Shown: piece after piece, positions 36,614 to 46,400 of the stretch
Position numbering within the stretch: position 1 is the first letter of the stretch
How the letters are laid out: the number at the start of each line of letters is the position of its first letter
Origin: OLB6 sp964467455
GTDB lineage: Bacteria; Bacteroidota; Ignavibacteria; Kapaibacteriales; Kapaibacteriaceae
Assembly: GCA_964467455.1 (NCBI GenBank)
Contig: CAYXQJ010000003.1
Location: forward strand, 135,721-199,720
Direction: 5' to 3'
DNA: 64,000 nucleotides
Notes under the pieces: generated by a model
Seen by the model: only the letters and a program-made list of their open reading frames with translations
What the model was told of the DNA's origin: nothing
Databases searched by the model: none
Position numbers and translations under genes: made by a program

Positions 36614-38286
36614 TACAGCGTATAGTGCGGGTTGTTGACCGTAACGTCGTACAATGCCGCCAACCCTGCCGATACTTCTGTCTGCGTCAGGGTATCAACA
36701 CCGGGATGGTAATAGACCACCCACGATGATCCACTCACAGCCACCGAAGCGATCACATCAAGGTCTGCCCCCTTCTCCGGCATGTGGGCAGATGTGTACC
36801 GATATTCTGGGTCCCAGCCATTCATCCATCCTGCCGTATACCATGCGAGCTGCGGATTCATGGCATCACCGGCATTACGCTGGTGATACAGGTACGTGAA
36901 GTGTTTCACCGCCGAGGCGCGCTCCATCAACGACACGGCAACTTCCCGTCCACCGCGGATCTGCTCCGGATATCCATTCCACACCACGGTCACCGCGCGA
37001 ATCAACGCGCCAACGCTCACGAAGATCACCACACCGCGATAGGAGCGTATCGTCCACTCATCCACGATGGTAAGGGGCAGGAACAGCGCGCTGATGATCA
37101 ATAGCCCGTTGATGGCCAGAACGATCAACATTGTTGTGTCATCGAGCAACAGCGACGGTTGCTTCAACGCCGCACGAAGCCCGGGCATCACTGCATAGGT
37201 TGCTGACACGAACATCATCGTCAATGCAAGTAACGTCAAGCGTCGCGGACCCTGCGTCACGATCCGCTCGAGTCCGTACACAGCAGCGAGCACGGCCGCG
37301 GGCAGGATCATCACAACATAGTGTGGGTTCTTTGTTGCCGAGAGACTGAAGATGATCATCGAGACCAAGAACCACAATAGGACCAAGACCGGCAATTGTT
37401 GATCTTGTTGTGGCAGCAACGACCGACGAAACACGGCGGCTACGACATAGATCAACGCAACGATGATCACCGGATGGGCAAGGATGAGCTGATTCACGTA
37501 GTAGAGCGGTCCAAGTCCGGCACTATTCCCTTCCACGGCTGTCAACACGTGCGGCACCGTCATCGCCAACCAAAAGTCATCGCCGTACCGACTCAACATC
37601 GTGATGTACCACGGCGCTGCGATGGCAAGTCCACCGATCACCATCGCCACAGCGCGCCAGCGCGTCGATTTCTCACGCAGAAGCGGCAACACAAATAACA
37701 CCGGCAATAACGAGACGGCCATTTTGGTGAGCAGCGCGGCGCCAAAGGCGACTGAAAAAAACAGCGAGTAGCGAGTAGCAAGTTGAGAGTCCCCTTCCAC
37801 CCTTGCACCCTTCCACCCTTTCACCCTATCTGCTGCCCAAAGCGCCACCAACACAAACGCCATCAGCGGAACCTCCGTCATTGCTTGGCGCGAATAGATC
37901 ACCCACGGCAGGGCCGTGCCCAGCACACAGATCGACAGGATCGCCCCCTGATAGGAGAGGAATCGTTTGCCGATCAGATACATCATCCAGAGGGCGAGGG
38001 CCGAACAGAGCAGCGTGAAGAAGCGCACGCCAAGGACGGTACGTCCAAAGATCGAAATACCGACAGCTGTACCCCACGACGTCAACGGTGGAGCGGTACT
38101 CGAATACAACCCGCCAAGCGTATGCGGCGTTTGGTCCCACCACGTTCCGTATCTAACGATCGACTCACCGCGCAGCGCATACAGACCTTCATCCCACGGC
38201 TGGATCTCCACCGAACTCAAATGCACCATGTACAGGCCGACGATGGCCAGGATACAGGCAAGGACGGTGTGGTCGCGATTCGTCAT
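36601..38286 (-). CDS. GT39/ArnT-like polyprenyl-linked glycosyltransferase
   Basis: A polytopic membrane protein of 561 aa. About 11-12 hydrophobic helices follow an N-terminal anchor. The first periplasmic loop carries the acidic catalytic motif of the PMT/ArnT group (QPWDEGLYALRGESIV). Such enzymes transfer a sugar from a lipid carrier to lipid A, protein or another acceptor. A cytoplasmic loop (about residues 152-177) is encoded by 8-bp and 7-bp repeats plus an A7 run and looks recently expanded. It is last in the kynU-rlmB-lysS-protease run and overlaps the protease gene as ATGA. Confidence 0.85.
   Translation of the reverse strand: MTNRDHTVLACILAIVGLYMVHLSSVEIQPWDEGLYALRGESIVRYGTWWDQTPHTLGGLYSSTAPPLTSWGTAVGISIFGRTVLGVRFFTLLCSALALWMMYLIGKRFLSYQGAILSICVLGTALPWVIYSRQAMTEVPLMAFVLVALWAADRVKGWKGARVEGDSQLATRYSLFFSVAFGAALLTKMAVSLLPVLFVLPLLREKSTRWRAVAMVIGGLAIAAPWYITMLSRYGDDFWLAMTVPHVLTAVEGNSAGLGPLYYVNQLILAHPVIIVALIYVVAAVFRRSLLPQQDQQLPVLVLLWFLVSMIIFSLSATKNPHYVVMILPAAVLAAVYGLERIVTQGPRRLTLLALTMMFVSATYAVMPGLRAALKQPSLLLDDTTMLIVLAINGLLIISALFLPLTIVDEWTIRSYRGVVIFVSVGALIRAVTVVWNGYPEQIRGGREVAVSLMERASAVKHFTYLYHQRNAGDAMNPQLAWYTAGWMNGWDPEYRYTSAHMPEKGADLDVIASVAVSGSSWVVYYHPGVDTLTQTEVSAGLAALYDVTVNNPHYTLYQLR
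37797..37828 (-). repeat. Four 8-bp tandem repeats inside the GT39-like gene
   Basis: On the + strand CCACCCTT, GCACCCTT, CCACCCTT and TCACCCTA are contiguous. Just to the left lie two GCGAGTA 7-mers and a run of seven A. The units are not multiples of three, so slippage would break the reading frame. Confidence 0.85.
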
Positions 38287-39317
38287 TCAACAAAACGAAT
38301 GATCTGAGGGGGCAGGCACAACACGAAGATCACGATGGACAGCCAGCCCAATGCAGTACGCATCGGCGTGAGCCCTTCATCGGGAGGCAGATCGGGATGA
38401 TCGACCTTGATGAAGACGCGGATGAGGATGGCCCATAACAGCCATCCTTCGCCGATCGTGAACAGCAGCGGGAAGGCATCAACGGCAGCTGAGAGCGGCT
38501 GACCGATCATCGTCTGCAGCCAGATCAAGAAGCCGATTGGCGACGGCTCTCGCAGGATGGCGTCGATGGTTCCGAGAAGCGACAAGATGCCGATGGTGAA
38601 CAAGACCCACCACAAGAACCGAGCGACACGTTTTTGCCACGTACCGCCAACAAGTGCATAGAGGACATGTCCGCCGTCGAGATTGCCGAACGGTGCGAGG
38701 TTCAACGCGGTGACGAACAGACCAAACCATCCTACACACAAGAACGGATAGTGATAGATCTCGTTCATGGGTGGGAACCACCCGCCCCCTGAACCAAACC
38801 ACATCTTGAAGAGGGAGAAGAGGATGGTATCGCCGAAGTACATGCCCTTCTCCGACCAGCCGTTGAGTTGATACTCCGGATGGATGGCATAGAGTGAATC
38901 GGGCCCGGGCATGTTGATGAAGCCGACGGCGAGGATCACAAGTGAGGCCACGAAGCCGGCAAGAGGACCGGCAACGCCGATGTCGAACAACACACGTCGG
39001 TTAGGGATGGGCGTGCGCGTGCGGATGACGGCGCCCATGGTGCCGAACAACACGAAGGGCGCGGGGATGTAGTACGGCAGCGTGGCATCAACGCCATGGA
39101 TGCGGGCAGCGATGTAGTGTCCGAACTCGTGTACGGACAGGAAGGTCATGATCAGGATCGAATACGTCAGGCCGTGCACCCAGTGCGTGATCTCGCTGGG
39201 GTCGACGCCGGCCCACATCGTCCCGGCGATCATCGTGCTCAGGAAGGAGAGGATGAAGAGCAGGGCGTGGAGCCAGTATTTATCGCGCGGACGCGGACGT
39301 TCAAACACCAGGTTCAT
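38283..39317 (-). CDS. Site-2 protease family (M50) membrane metalloprotease
   Basis: An intramembrane zinc protease of 344 aa with about six to seven hydrophobic helices. The active-site motif HEFGH is at residues 63-67, and the third zinc ligand lies in LNLAPFGNLDGGHVLYAL. No PDZ domain is visible, so it is closer to SpoIVFB/EcfE-minimal types than to RseP. Substrate unknown. It overlaps lysS upstream by 17 bp and the GT39-like gene by 4 bp. Confidence 0.92.
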   Translation of the reverse strand: MNLVFERPRPRDKYWLHALLFILSFLSTMIAGTMWAGVDPSEITHWVHGLTYSILIMTFLSVHEFGHYIAARIHGVDATLPYYIPAPFVLFGTMGAVIRTRTPIPNRRVLFDIGVAGPLAGFVASLVILAVGFINMPGPDSLYAIHPEYQLNGWSEKGMYFGDTILFSLFKMWFGSGGGWFPPMNEIYHYPFLCVGWFGLFVTALNLAPFGNLDGGHVLYALVGGTWQKRVARFLWWVLFTIGILSLLGTIDAILREPSPIGFLIWLQTMIGQPLSAAVDAFPLLFTIGEGWLLWAILIRVFIKVDHPDLPPDEGLTPMRTALGWLSIVIFVLCLPPQIIRFVE

Positions 39318-40827
39318 GGGCAGAGCGTTCCGGACGCATCGTCGGGAAGAACAGGACGTCGCGGATCGAGTCGTTATTCGTGAGCAACATCACCAGACGG
39401 TCGATACCAACACCGAGGCCTGCCGTTGGCGGCATGCCGACCTCGATCGCGTGCAAGAAGTCTTCGTCGACGATCATGGCTTCGTCATCACCGGCGGCAC
39501 GGATCTCGGCTTGTTCTTCGAGGCGCTGACGCTGATCGATCGGGTCGTTCAACTCCGAGAAGGAGTTGGCAAGTTCTTTACCGTTGACGAAGAGCTCGAA
39601 GCGTTCTACAAGACCCGGCTCTGAGCGGTGGGCCTTGGCGAGCGGCGACATCTCAACCGGATAATCGATCACAAAGGTCGGCTGCACGAGATGGTGTTCG
39701 ACCTTGTTGCCGAAGATCTCGTCGAGGACCTTCATGGCGCTCCATGACGGGTCGACGCCGACGCCGATCTCTTTGGCGGCGGCCACAAGTTCTTCGCGGT
39801 TCTTTCCTCGCAGGTCGTGTCCGGTGTATTCTTTGAACAGGTCGAACATCTTGGCGCGGCGGAACGGCGGCGTGAAGTTGATCGTACGTTCACCGACGGT
39901 GATCTCATATCCGCCGCAGACCTCGTTGACGATGGTCGCGATCATGTCTTCCGTCATACCCATCATCCAGTCATAGTCCTTGTAGGCCACGTAGATCTCC
40001 ATCGACGTGAACTCAGGATTATGGGTCTTGTCCATCCCTTCGTTGCGGAAGTTCTTCGAGATCTCGTACACACCTTCAAAGCCACCAACGATGAGCCGCT
40101 TGAGATACAATTCGTCGGCGATGCGGAGGTAGAGCGGAATGTTCAGCGCATTGTGGTGCGTCACGAACGGACGCGCCGTTGCACCGCCGTAGATCGGCTG
40201 CAACACCGGTGTCTCCACTTCGAGCCAACCGCGTTCATCGAAGTACCGACGCATCGTGGTGATGATGCGCGAGCGCTTGATGAACGTCTCTTTGATCTCG
40301 GGGTTTGCGATGAGGTCGAGGTAGCGCTTGCGATAACGCTGTTCCTTGTCGGCAAAGGCATCGTACCGAATGACGTTGCCATCCTCATCCTTCTCTTCTT
40401 TTGCCATGGGGATGAGCGTCACACCCTTTGCAAGGATATGCAGTTCGCGGGCGTGGACGCTGGTCTCGCCGGTGCGTGTCACGAAGACATAACCCTTGAC
40501 GCCGATCACATCGCCAATGTCGACATACTTCAGCAGGTCATAGACCTCGCCGAGATCGTCGGACTTGAGGTAGACCTGAATGCGTCCCTGCATGTCTTGC
40601 AGATGCAAGAAGCTTGCCTTGCCCATGCGGCGGAACGTCATGATGCGTCCGGCTACGGAGACGTCGGCATAGTCTGCCGCCGTCGCTTCGGTGTATCCGT
40701 TGAGGATGTCCATCGACCCGTGCGTCTTTTCATAGACGGATGGATAGGGATTGATCCCGGCGGCGCGGAGTTGGTCGAGTTTTTCGCGGCGGATCCGCTC
40801 TTGTTCGTTGAGTTCGTGTTCGATCAT
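39301..40827 (-). CDS. lysS: Lysyl-tRNA synthetase, class II
   Basis: Charges tRNA-Lys. About 508 aa, standard for class II LysRS. An N-terminal OB-fold anticodon domain (VAGRIMTFRRMGKASFLHLQDMQGRIQVYL) is followed by the class II core with motif 2 (FRNEGMDKTHNPEFTSMEIY) and motif 3 (GLGVGIDRLVMLLTN). The ATG at 40827 is favoured over an in-frame upstream start at 40923 because family proteins begin near MIEHELNEQERIRREKL and a TAnnTTTG element ends 4 nt before it. Confidence 0.97.
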   Translation of the reverse strand: MIEHELNEQERIRREKLDQLRAAGINPYPSVYEKTHGSMDILNGYTEATAADYADVSVAGRIMTFRRMGKASFLHLQDMQGRIQVYLKSDDLGEVYDLLKYVDIGDVIGVKGYVFVTRTGETSVHARELHILAKGVTLIPMAKEEKDEDGNVIRYDAFADKEQRYRKRYLDLIANPEIKETFIKRSRIITTMRRYFDERGWLEVETPVLQPIYGGATARPFVTHHNALNIPLYLRIADELYLKRLIVGGFEGVYEISKNFRNEGMDKTHNPEFTSMEIYVAYKDYDWMMGMTEDMIATIVNEVCGGYEITVGERTINFTPPFRRAKMFDLFKEYTGHDLRGKNREELVAAAKEIGVGVDPSWSAMKVLDEIFGNKVEHHLVQPTFVIDYPVEMSPLAKAHRSEPGLVERFELFVNGKELANSFSELNDPIDQRQRLEEQAEIRAAGDDEAMIVDEDFLHAIEVGMPPTAGLGVGIDRLVMLLTNNDSIRDVLFFPTMRPERSAHEPGV

Positions 40828-40831
40828 CCGG

Positions 40832-40839
40832 CAAAGATA
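40832..40839 (-). promoter_or_regulatory. TATCTTTG -7 element, leaderless lysS start
   Basis: Minus-strand TATCTTTG, then CCGG, then the lysS ATG. It sits in the 25-bp gap after rlmB. The spacing of 4 nt is the same as at thyX and the HYC-type gene and predicts a leaderless lysS transcript. Confidence 0.5.
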
Positions 40840-40852
40840 ACGGTCGCGCTCG

Positions 40853-41629
40853 TCAGGACGCTGTGCGGGCGCGTCGTTGACGTACGACCTCGAACAACAC
40901 GATGCCGGCAGCAACGGAAGCATTCAGCGAAGCGACGTGGCCGGAGAGCGGGATCTGGACCACATGGTCGCATACGGCCTGGACGGCCGGATGCAGGCCG
41001 TCACCCTCGCTGCCGATCACCAGAATCGTCGGCCCGACATACTCGATCTCGTCATAGTTGACTGACGCCGGCACAGCCGTACCTACGACGGTCCACCCTG
41101 CTTCGCGACATAATTTGATCGCATTGGAGACGCGCGTGACCTTTGCCATGGGCAAGTGTTCCAGGGCACCGGCCGATGCTTTCACGGCGGCCGGCGTCAC
41201 CGGCGCTGAATAGTTCTCCGGCACGATGAGTCCGTACACGCCGGCGGCTTCGGCACTGCGGGCGATGGCACCAAGATTATGCGGGTCGGTGATGCCGTCA
41301 AGGATCAACAGCAGCGGGTTGCGCTGTGTTGCCAGGCAGTCATCCAGCATCGTCTCCAGCGTCAGCGGTGCGCGCAGCGCACGCAGCGCGATCACGCCTT
41401 GCGCATCATTGCGTTCAACGCCGAGCTGCTGTTCCAGCGAGCCGAATTTGCGGCGGTCCATTGCCGAGCACGTCACACCTGCGCGGTCAGCCAGCGCGCG
41501 GATGCGATGGATCGGTGCGTCTTCGATGCCGTAGGCCAGGAAGATCTTCTCCAGCGGCGCGTTGGCGGAGAGGGCTTCGATCACGGCGCGACGTCCGATG
41601 ATGTAGCGCTCCGAATCATGAGCACTCAT
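40853..41629 (-). CDS. rlmB: 23S rRNA 2'-O-ribose methyltransferase RlmB (TrmH/SpoU family)
   Basis: A SPOUT-fold SAM enzyme, 258 aa. The N-terminal L30e-like RNA-binding domain (IIGRRAVIEALSANAPLEKI) is followed by the knotted catalytic domain with motif 1 (LDGITDPHNLGAIARSAEAAG), motif 2 (LVIGSEGDGL) and motif 3 (IPLSGHVASLNASVAAGIVLFE). It probably methylates a G in the 23S peptidyl-transferase loop; related TrmH-family targets are possible. Its ATG overlaps the kynU stop as ATGA. Confidence 0.95.
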   Translation of the reverse strand: MSAHDSERYIIGRRAVIEALSANAPLEKIFLAYGIEDAPIHRIRALADRAGVTCSAMDRRKFGSLEQQLGVERNDAQGVIALRALRAPLTLETMLDDCLATQRNPLLLILDGITDPHNLGAIARSAEAAGVYGLIVPENYSAPVTPAAVKASAGALEHLPMAKVTRVSNAIKLCREAGWTVVGTAVPASVNYDEIEYVGPTILVIGSEGDGLHPAVQAVCDHVVQIPLSGHVASLNASVAAGIVLFEVVRQRRARTAS

Positions 41630-42900
41630 GCCAGCCCCCTAAGAATATCGGCGAAGATCTCACCGAATTTGACGACGTCGGTATAGGTGTTGTAGAGCGG
41701 TGCCGGAGCGATGCGGATGACGTTGGGATGACGCCAGTCCACGATCACGCCGCGGGCATGCAATTGTTCGAAGATGGCGCGTCCGTTCGTGTCGAACTGC
41801 ACGGAGAGTTGGGCGCCGCGTCGGTGACGATGTGTCGGCGTGATGATGCGGATATCCTTGCGTCCGTGGACGACGGCGAGGATGACCTCTTCGAGCAATC
41901 CCGTGAGCTGGTCGCGTTTGGCCGAGATCTGCGGCATACCGGCTTCGGAGAAGATGTCGAGTGATGCTTTGTGGGCAGCCATCGAAAGGACCGGAGCGTT
42001 GGACAACTGCCATCCGTCGACGCCGAAGGTCGGTTCAAAACCGTGTGCCATTTGGAAGCGCGTTGACTCTTCATTCCCCCACCATCCGGCAAGCCGGACG
42101 AGTTCGGGACGGCTGGCATGACGCTCGTGGACGAAGGCACCGCCGACACCGCCGGGACCGGAGTTGAGGTATTTGTAGGAGCACCAGACGGCGAAGTCGG
42201 GACCCCACTCATGCAGTTTGAGTTCAACATTGCCGACAGCGTGGGCGAGATCGAAGCCCACCTTGGCACCGGCAGCATGTCCTTCGCGTGCGATCAGTTC
42301 CAGGTTGAAGAACTGTCCCGAGTAGTAGTGCACGCCGCTGAACATCACCAAGGCAAGCGAGTCGCCGTGTTCGCGGATCGCCGCGACGATCTGGTCATCG
42401 GTCAGCTCATGACTTCCCGGCGCCGGCTGGAGCTCGATCATCGCCTGTTCGACGTCGTGTCCGTGCAGACGGATCTGCGACTCAATGGCATATCGATCCG
42501 ACGGGAATTCCGCACCGGCCATCAGGATCTTGTACCGCGTTGACGTCGGCTGATAGAACGAGATCATCATCAGGTGCAGATTCACCGTCAGCGAATTCAT
42601 CGCCACCACTTCATGCGGTTTTGCGCCGACGATCGCCGCCAGCGGTTCCTGGAACATCCGGTGGTAGCTGAACCACGGATGCCGGGCATGCATGTGCCCT
42701 TCTACGCCAAAGGTGCGCCAATCTTCCAGCTCATTCACCACGGCCTCTTGCGTGGTCGACGGCTGCAGGCCCAGCGAGTTCCCGGTAAAGTACAGAACCG
42801 TCGCGCCGTTCTGCGTCGGAAAATGGAAACGATGTCGGTAGGGGGCAAGCGGATCGCCCGCATCCAGGGATGATGCCCTGACGTGAAACTGTTCTAACAT
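41626..42900 (-). CDS. kynU: Kynureninase
   Basis: A PLP enzyme cleaving kynurenine or 3-hydroxykynurenine to (hydroxy)anthranilate and alanine; it serves tryptophan breakdown or the eukaryotic-type NAD route. 424 aa. Signatures are YFTGNSLGLQP at the N-terminus, GFDLAHAVGNVELKLHEWGPDFAVWCSYKYLNSGPGG with the PLP-binding Asp and Lys, and the C-terminal HRRGAQLSVQF. No other kynurenine-pathway gene is in the window. A TACCTTTG -7 element lies at 42936-42929, 28 nt upstream. Confidence 0.96.
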   Translation of the reverse strand: MLEQFHVRASSLDAGDPLAPYRHRFHFPTQNGATVLYFTGNSLGLQPSTTQEAVVNELEDWRTFGVEGHMHARHPWFSYHRMFQEPLAAIVGAKPHEVVAMNSLTVNLHLMMISFYQPTSTRYKILMAGAEFPSDRYAIESQIRLHGHDVEQAMIELQPAPGSHELTDDQIVAAIREHGDSLALVMFSGVHYYSGQFFNLELIAREGHAAGAKVGFDLAHAVGNVELKLHEWGPDFAVWCSYKYLNSGPGGVGGAFVHERHASRPELVRLAGWWGNEESTRFQMAHGFEPTFGVDGWQLSNAPVLSMAAHKASLDIFSEAGMPQISAKRDQLTGLLEEVILAVVHGRKDIRIITPTHRHRRGAQLSVQFDTNGRAIFEQLHARGVIVDWRHPNVIRIAPAPLYNTYTDVVKFGEIFADILRGLA

Positions 42901-42928
42901 GTTCGGGTTCTCGTGGTTTCTCTACGTA

Positions 42929-42936
42929 CAAAGGTA
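42929..42936 (-). promoter_or_regulatory. TACCTTTG -7 element of the kynU operon
   Basis: Minus-strand TACCTTTG (TAnnTTTG) lies 28 nt before the kynU ATG. An AGGGGGC heptamer begins on its last base, on the other strand (42936-42942). Confidence 0.45.
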
Positions 42937-42954
42937 GGGGGCTTCTTATCTTAG

Positions 42955-43401
42955 ATGATGATGAAAAGTATCGCCACCATGATCCTAGCATCAGCCGTCC
43001 TTCTCAGCGGCTGTTATTACAACTACATGGAACGGCCGCGGCCGATGAAAATGCGCTGCACGGTCGACAAGGAACGCTACACCAATTCGGCCGTCAACGT
43101 CTTCGAGACCAACGGTTACCGCATCGTCGAACGCGACGATGCCCAAGGTCTACTGATGGTGCAAGACTCCGTCGAAAAGGTCGCCTGGCGCTTCGAATCC
43201 CTCACGCGCACCTGGAAGATCCAGCGCGTGGCCGACACGCTCATCGTTGAGGTCTGGAGCGTCTCCACCCGCAAGGACGGCTCGGACGTCAAGCAGACCT
43301 GGGACAAGCAATACTCCGACGAGATCGTCAAGGAGTGGATGCGCCCGATCATGGTCAGCTTGGAGAGTGCGTGTGGGTTGGGTAGTCCGATCGCGCCGTA
43401 A
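42955..43401 (+). CDS. Small lipoprotein of unknown function
   Basis: About 148 aa. A lipoprotein signal peptide ends in the lipobox LLSGC, with the acylated Cys near residue 20, followed by YYNYMERPRP. The mature part is a mixed alpha/beta domain without a family I recognise. Three consecutive ATG codons (42955, 42958, 42961) could serve as the start. A TATCTTAG box directly abuts the first ATG. Divergent from kynU. Confidence 0.75.
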   Translation: MMMKSIATMILASAVLLSGCYYNYMERPRPMKMRCTVDKERYTNSAVNVFETNGYRIVERDDAQGLLMVQDSVEKVAWRFESLTRTWKIQRVADTLIVEVWSVSTRKDGSDVKQTWDKQYSDEIVKEWMRPIMVSLESACGLGSPIAP

Positions 43402-43405
43402 CAAT

Positions 43406-43457
43406 TCCGTCGGTAGCCATCCAAGAGATCCTGTGGCTCTGGGAGACTACCGACGGA
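43406..43457. terminator. Compound hairpin between convergent genes
   Basis: TCCGTCGGTAG (43406-43416) pairs with CTACCGACGGA (43447-43457); the 30-nt loop contains further complementarity (AGCCA/TGGCT). It sits between the lipoprotein gene and the large T9SS gene, which converge. Confidence 0.6.
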
Positions 43458-43487
43458 TTGATCACACAGTACACCGCTAGTTCGCGA

Positions 43488-46400
43488 TCACCTCACAATG
43501 TTTACCTTTTGCGTAAATGCGACTCCCTCGGGATTTGTCGCTGATAGCAGATAGACACCGGCGGTGAGTCCTTTAAGATCGAGTTGCAGCACATCTGTGG
43601 AGTAACATGATGTCGTCACAACAATGCTACCGTCGATGGTAGATAAGTGCACTACGACGTCTCGCTCCGGTCCCTTGGTGTCGTCCGACTCGGATGAGTC
43701 ACAGCACAGGTTGACGACCACATTCAGTCGATCGCCGGCTGGATTGGGATACACACATAACTCTCCGCTTGCCAAGCGCTGCTGCATGGAGCGTAGATCA
43801 AGGATGTTACGCTCTCCGTGTTTGGCAAAGCGCATCGAGCGCTCGTATGCGATCTCGACGTCCTCCACCGGCCACGTTTGATCGTTGGTCGGGACCAGGA
43901 TAAAGCGGTAGCTGTCGTCCGGATCGGCAAGCAAGGTGTGTGCGCGTCGGTTGACCTTGTTGTTCTGATTGCGGGCAACGGCATTGGCACTAACACGCAT
44001 TCCATCAGATCTGCGTTCGATGAAGAGTTCACCCACCATGTCATCTTCGCTCCAGGCCTTGGTCATCACAGCAATGTCGTCGACGGCGTCGAACGTTAAC
44101 CACGGCGTGGCGATCGTGCCACGTTCACTCTTCCGCGGAGCGTTGGCCTCCGTTGCGTTGACCCACCGTTGCAGACTCTCGACCCATACGGGACCAAGCA
44201 GAGCAGCACCTGCGGGACCACGTATGCCGCGATAGACGAATCCATGGACCTTCGGTCCTTCGAGTCCTTCCTTGTAGAAGTATTGGCTTGATGTTGCCAA
44301 GCCCGGAGCATCTGCGTAAGAGCCTGTCCATACACCACCCGGGTTGTTGTAGATCCGCCTGTTGCGCTGCCAGCCGGGGTTGGCCAACATAGAATAGCGT
44401 GCGGCAAGATGCGGATATCGTCCAACACCACTGACGGGTCGCAGGCGTCCGTCGGCAACAAGGTCAGCATGATCATGATCCTGATCCTGACCATAGAAGT
44501 TCAGGTAACCGCTCGTAAGACTCCAGATCTTTGGAAGCGGATCATCGACCATAGATTCCGACCAGAATTCAATGACCAGCGTAGAATCATCGTAGTCAAA
44601 CCAGTTCTGTTGTACCGGTGGGTCTGAGGTCAAATCGCCCACCTGCTCACCCTGAGCGATGTCGGGGCCACGCAGGTTGAGTTCATCAGAGAAGATATAG
44701 TTGGCACTTTGTGACCAGATGGTGTCAACTCGCAAGGCATGTGCGGACCAGTCTGCTATGTCAAACACGCGGCGACCAACCACCCACGGTCCGAGATTGT
44801 GCTCGAAGTCCTCGGTCCTCGTTTCCCATACGACGCGCTCGGCTTTATGGTTTACCAGTCTGAGTGTGTCAAGCCTGACCAAGTCACGGGTGTTCCAATC
44901 CGAGAGATGTCGGTACAGGGCCGGATATCGGTGGATCGCATTGATAGACTGTGCATTGTTGATGGTCGGTACCGGTCCTTCCAACACCGCAACACTGGAG
45001 TCTTGCACTAGCATGATAGGCGTGCCGCTTACAGTAATCGAGCTATCCGGACTAAGGTAACAGTGAACACTATCGTTATCGACTCGCAATCGGGAGTACA
45101 TCACGTACCGCCCAACATCCGGCAGCGGTCCCTCCTGCCATACGAGGCCCGCATCGGTCTCGCCAAGGTGGAGCTTCGAATACGAATTCAGCGACGGGTG
45201 CGACGCAACATCGCCTAATGATATCGGGAGGTACCGTTTGAACAACGTATCGACACCCTCAGCAAACTGTCGCTCGTGTGGCGCTTTGAATCCAACGCCG
45301 ATACCTAGTGTAGCATGCGACCAGCAGTAGTAGTTGCCTTCGGATGATGCGTTGATCATGGGTGTACCCCAGTGCTTCAGCATCGGTTCGTCTGGTGCTG
45401 CTACGATCTCGAGTCCTTCTGCTGGATGGGTCGCGAGGTAGGTCACCTGTTCAGTGCGTGCGGATTGTGCCGGTAGGACCGCTTCGGCGATCAACACGCG
45501 CCTGCTCTCAGTGGGAGGAAGCTCGCAGGCAAAGACAGCATAGACCTTGGCCTTCAACACGGGCTCCGTGCGGTCAAAGCGCGCTACGATGGCCGGGTAG
45601 CCGCAGGAGAAATCCGCGGTATCGACCGGTTGGCCATTCTCACGGACGATCACGGCGTTCGACAACAGGATCGGCGCTTCCCACATGATCGTCGACGCAT
45701 CAAACGTGTTGACGTCCGGTGCCGTGGGTGGGTCTGCCAACACGAGGGCTTGACTGCGCTGGTAGTAGACAGATAGAAACGCATTGGACGTACCGCCATT
45801 GGAAATGTCGTCGCGACGCCGATGATACACGCGGTGGTACCACATGCTATCGCCGTTCACTTGCCGGAAATATGTCCGGCTGTCCACGGTGTCAGTGACC
45901 AAGATCATGGAGTCTACCTTGGGGTAGGCCACCATCTTGCGTTGGTTCGAGTGATCCAGGTAACCGAACTCGGCGTCGTTGGTGTGGGCCTGTACCGGCG
46001 TGACCTTCAACATCACCCCTTCGCCCGGCATGAGTTTCAAGTGCAGCTTCGTATCCTGGCCGATGACGGTATCCAATGCGGCGATGCCTTGGCTGGTGTC
46101 GGTGACGACGCCGATGGCTTGTACGCGCAGGTTGCGCCAGTGTCCGTCGGGGTGGCGGTAGCGGAACGGCACCTCGACCATCCGGGCACCGGCCTGACGA
46201 AAACGGGCCGCCTTCGTCGTATCGGCAGCAATGGCCTCGTACTGTTGTTGATACGTGAGAAATGTGTCAAGGTGTACATGGTTGACATCTATCACAGGGA
46301 TGTAGGCAGTGTCATACAGGAACGGACTGGCACGGCGGTTAAGCACACCAACAACGAACTGTTGGTCCAGGGGCACGACTCCGTTCTGCAGAACGGTCAG

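Noticed and set aside
39817..41061. Long (414-codon) open frame on the + strand
   Set aside because: It is antisense to lysS and rlmB, both with full family motifs. The translation has no recognisable domain and is a codon-bias shadow.
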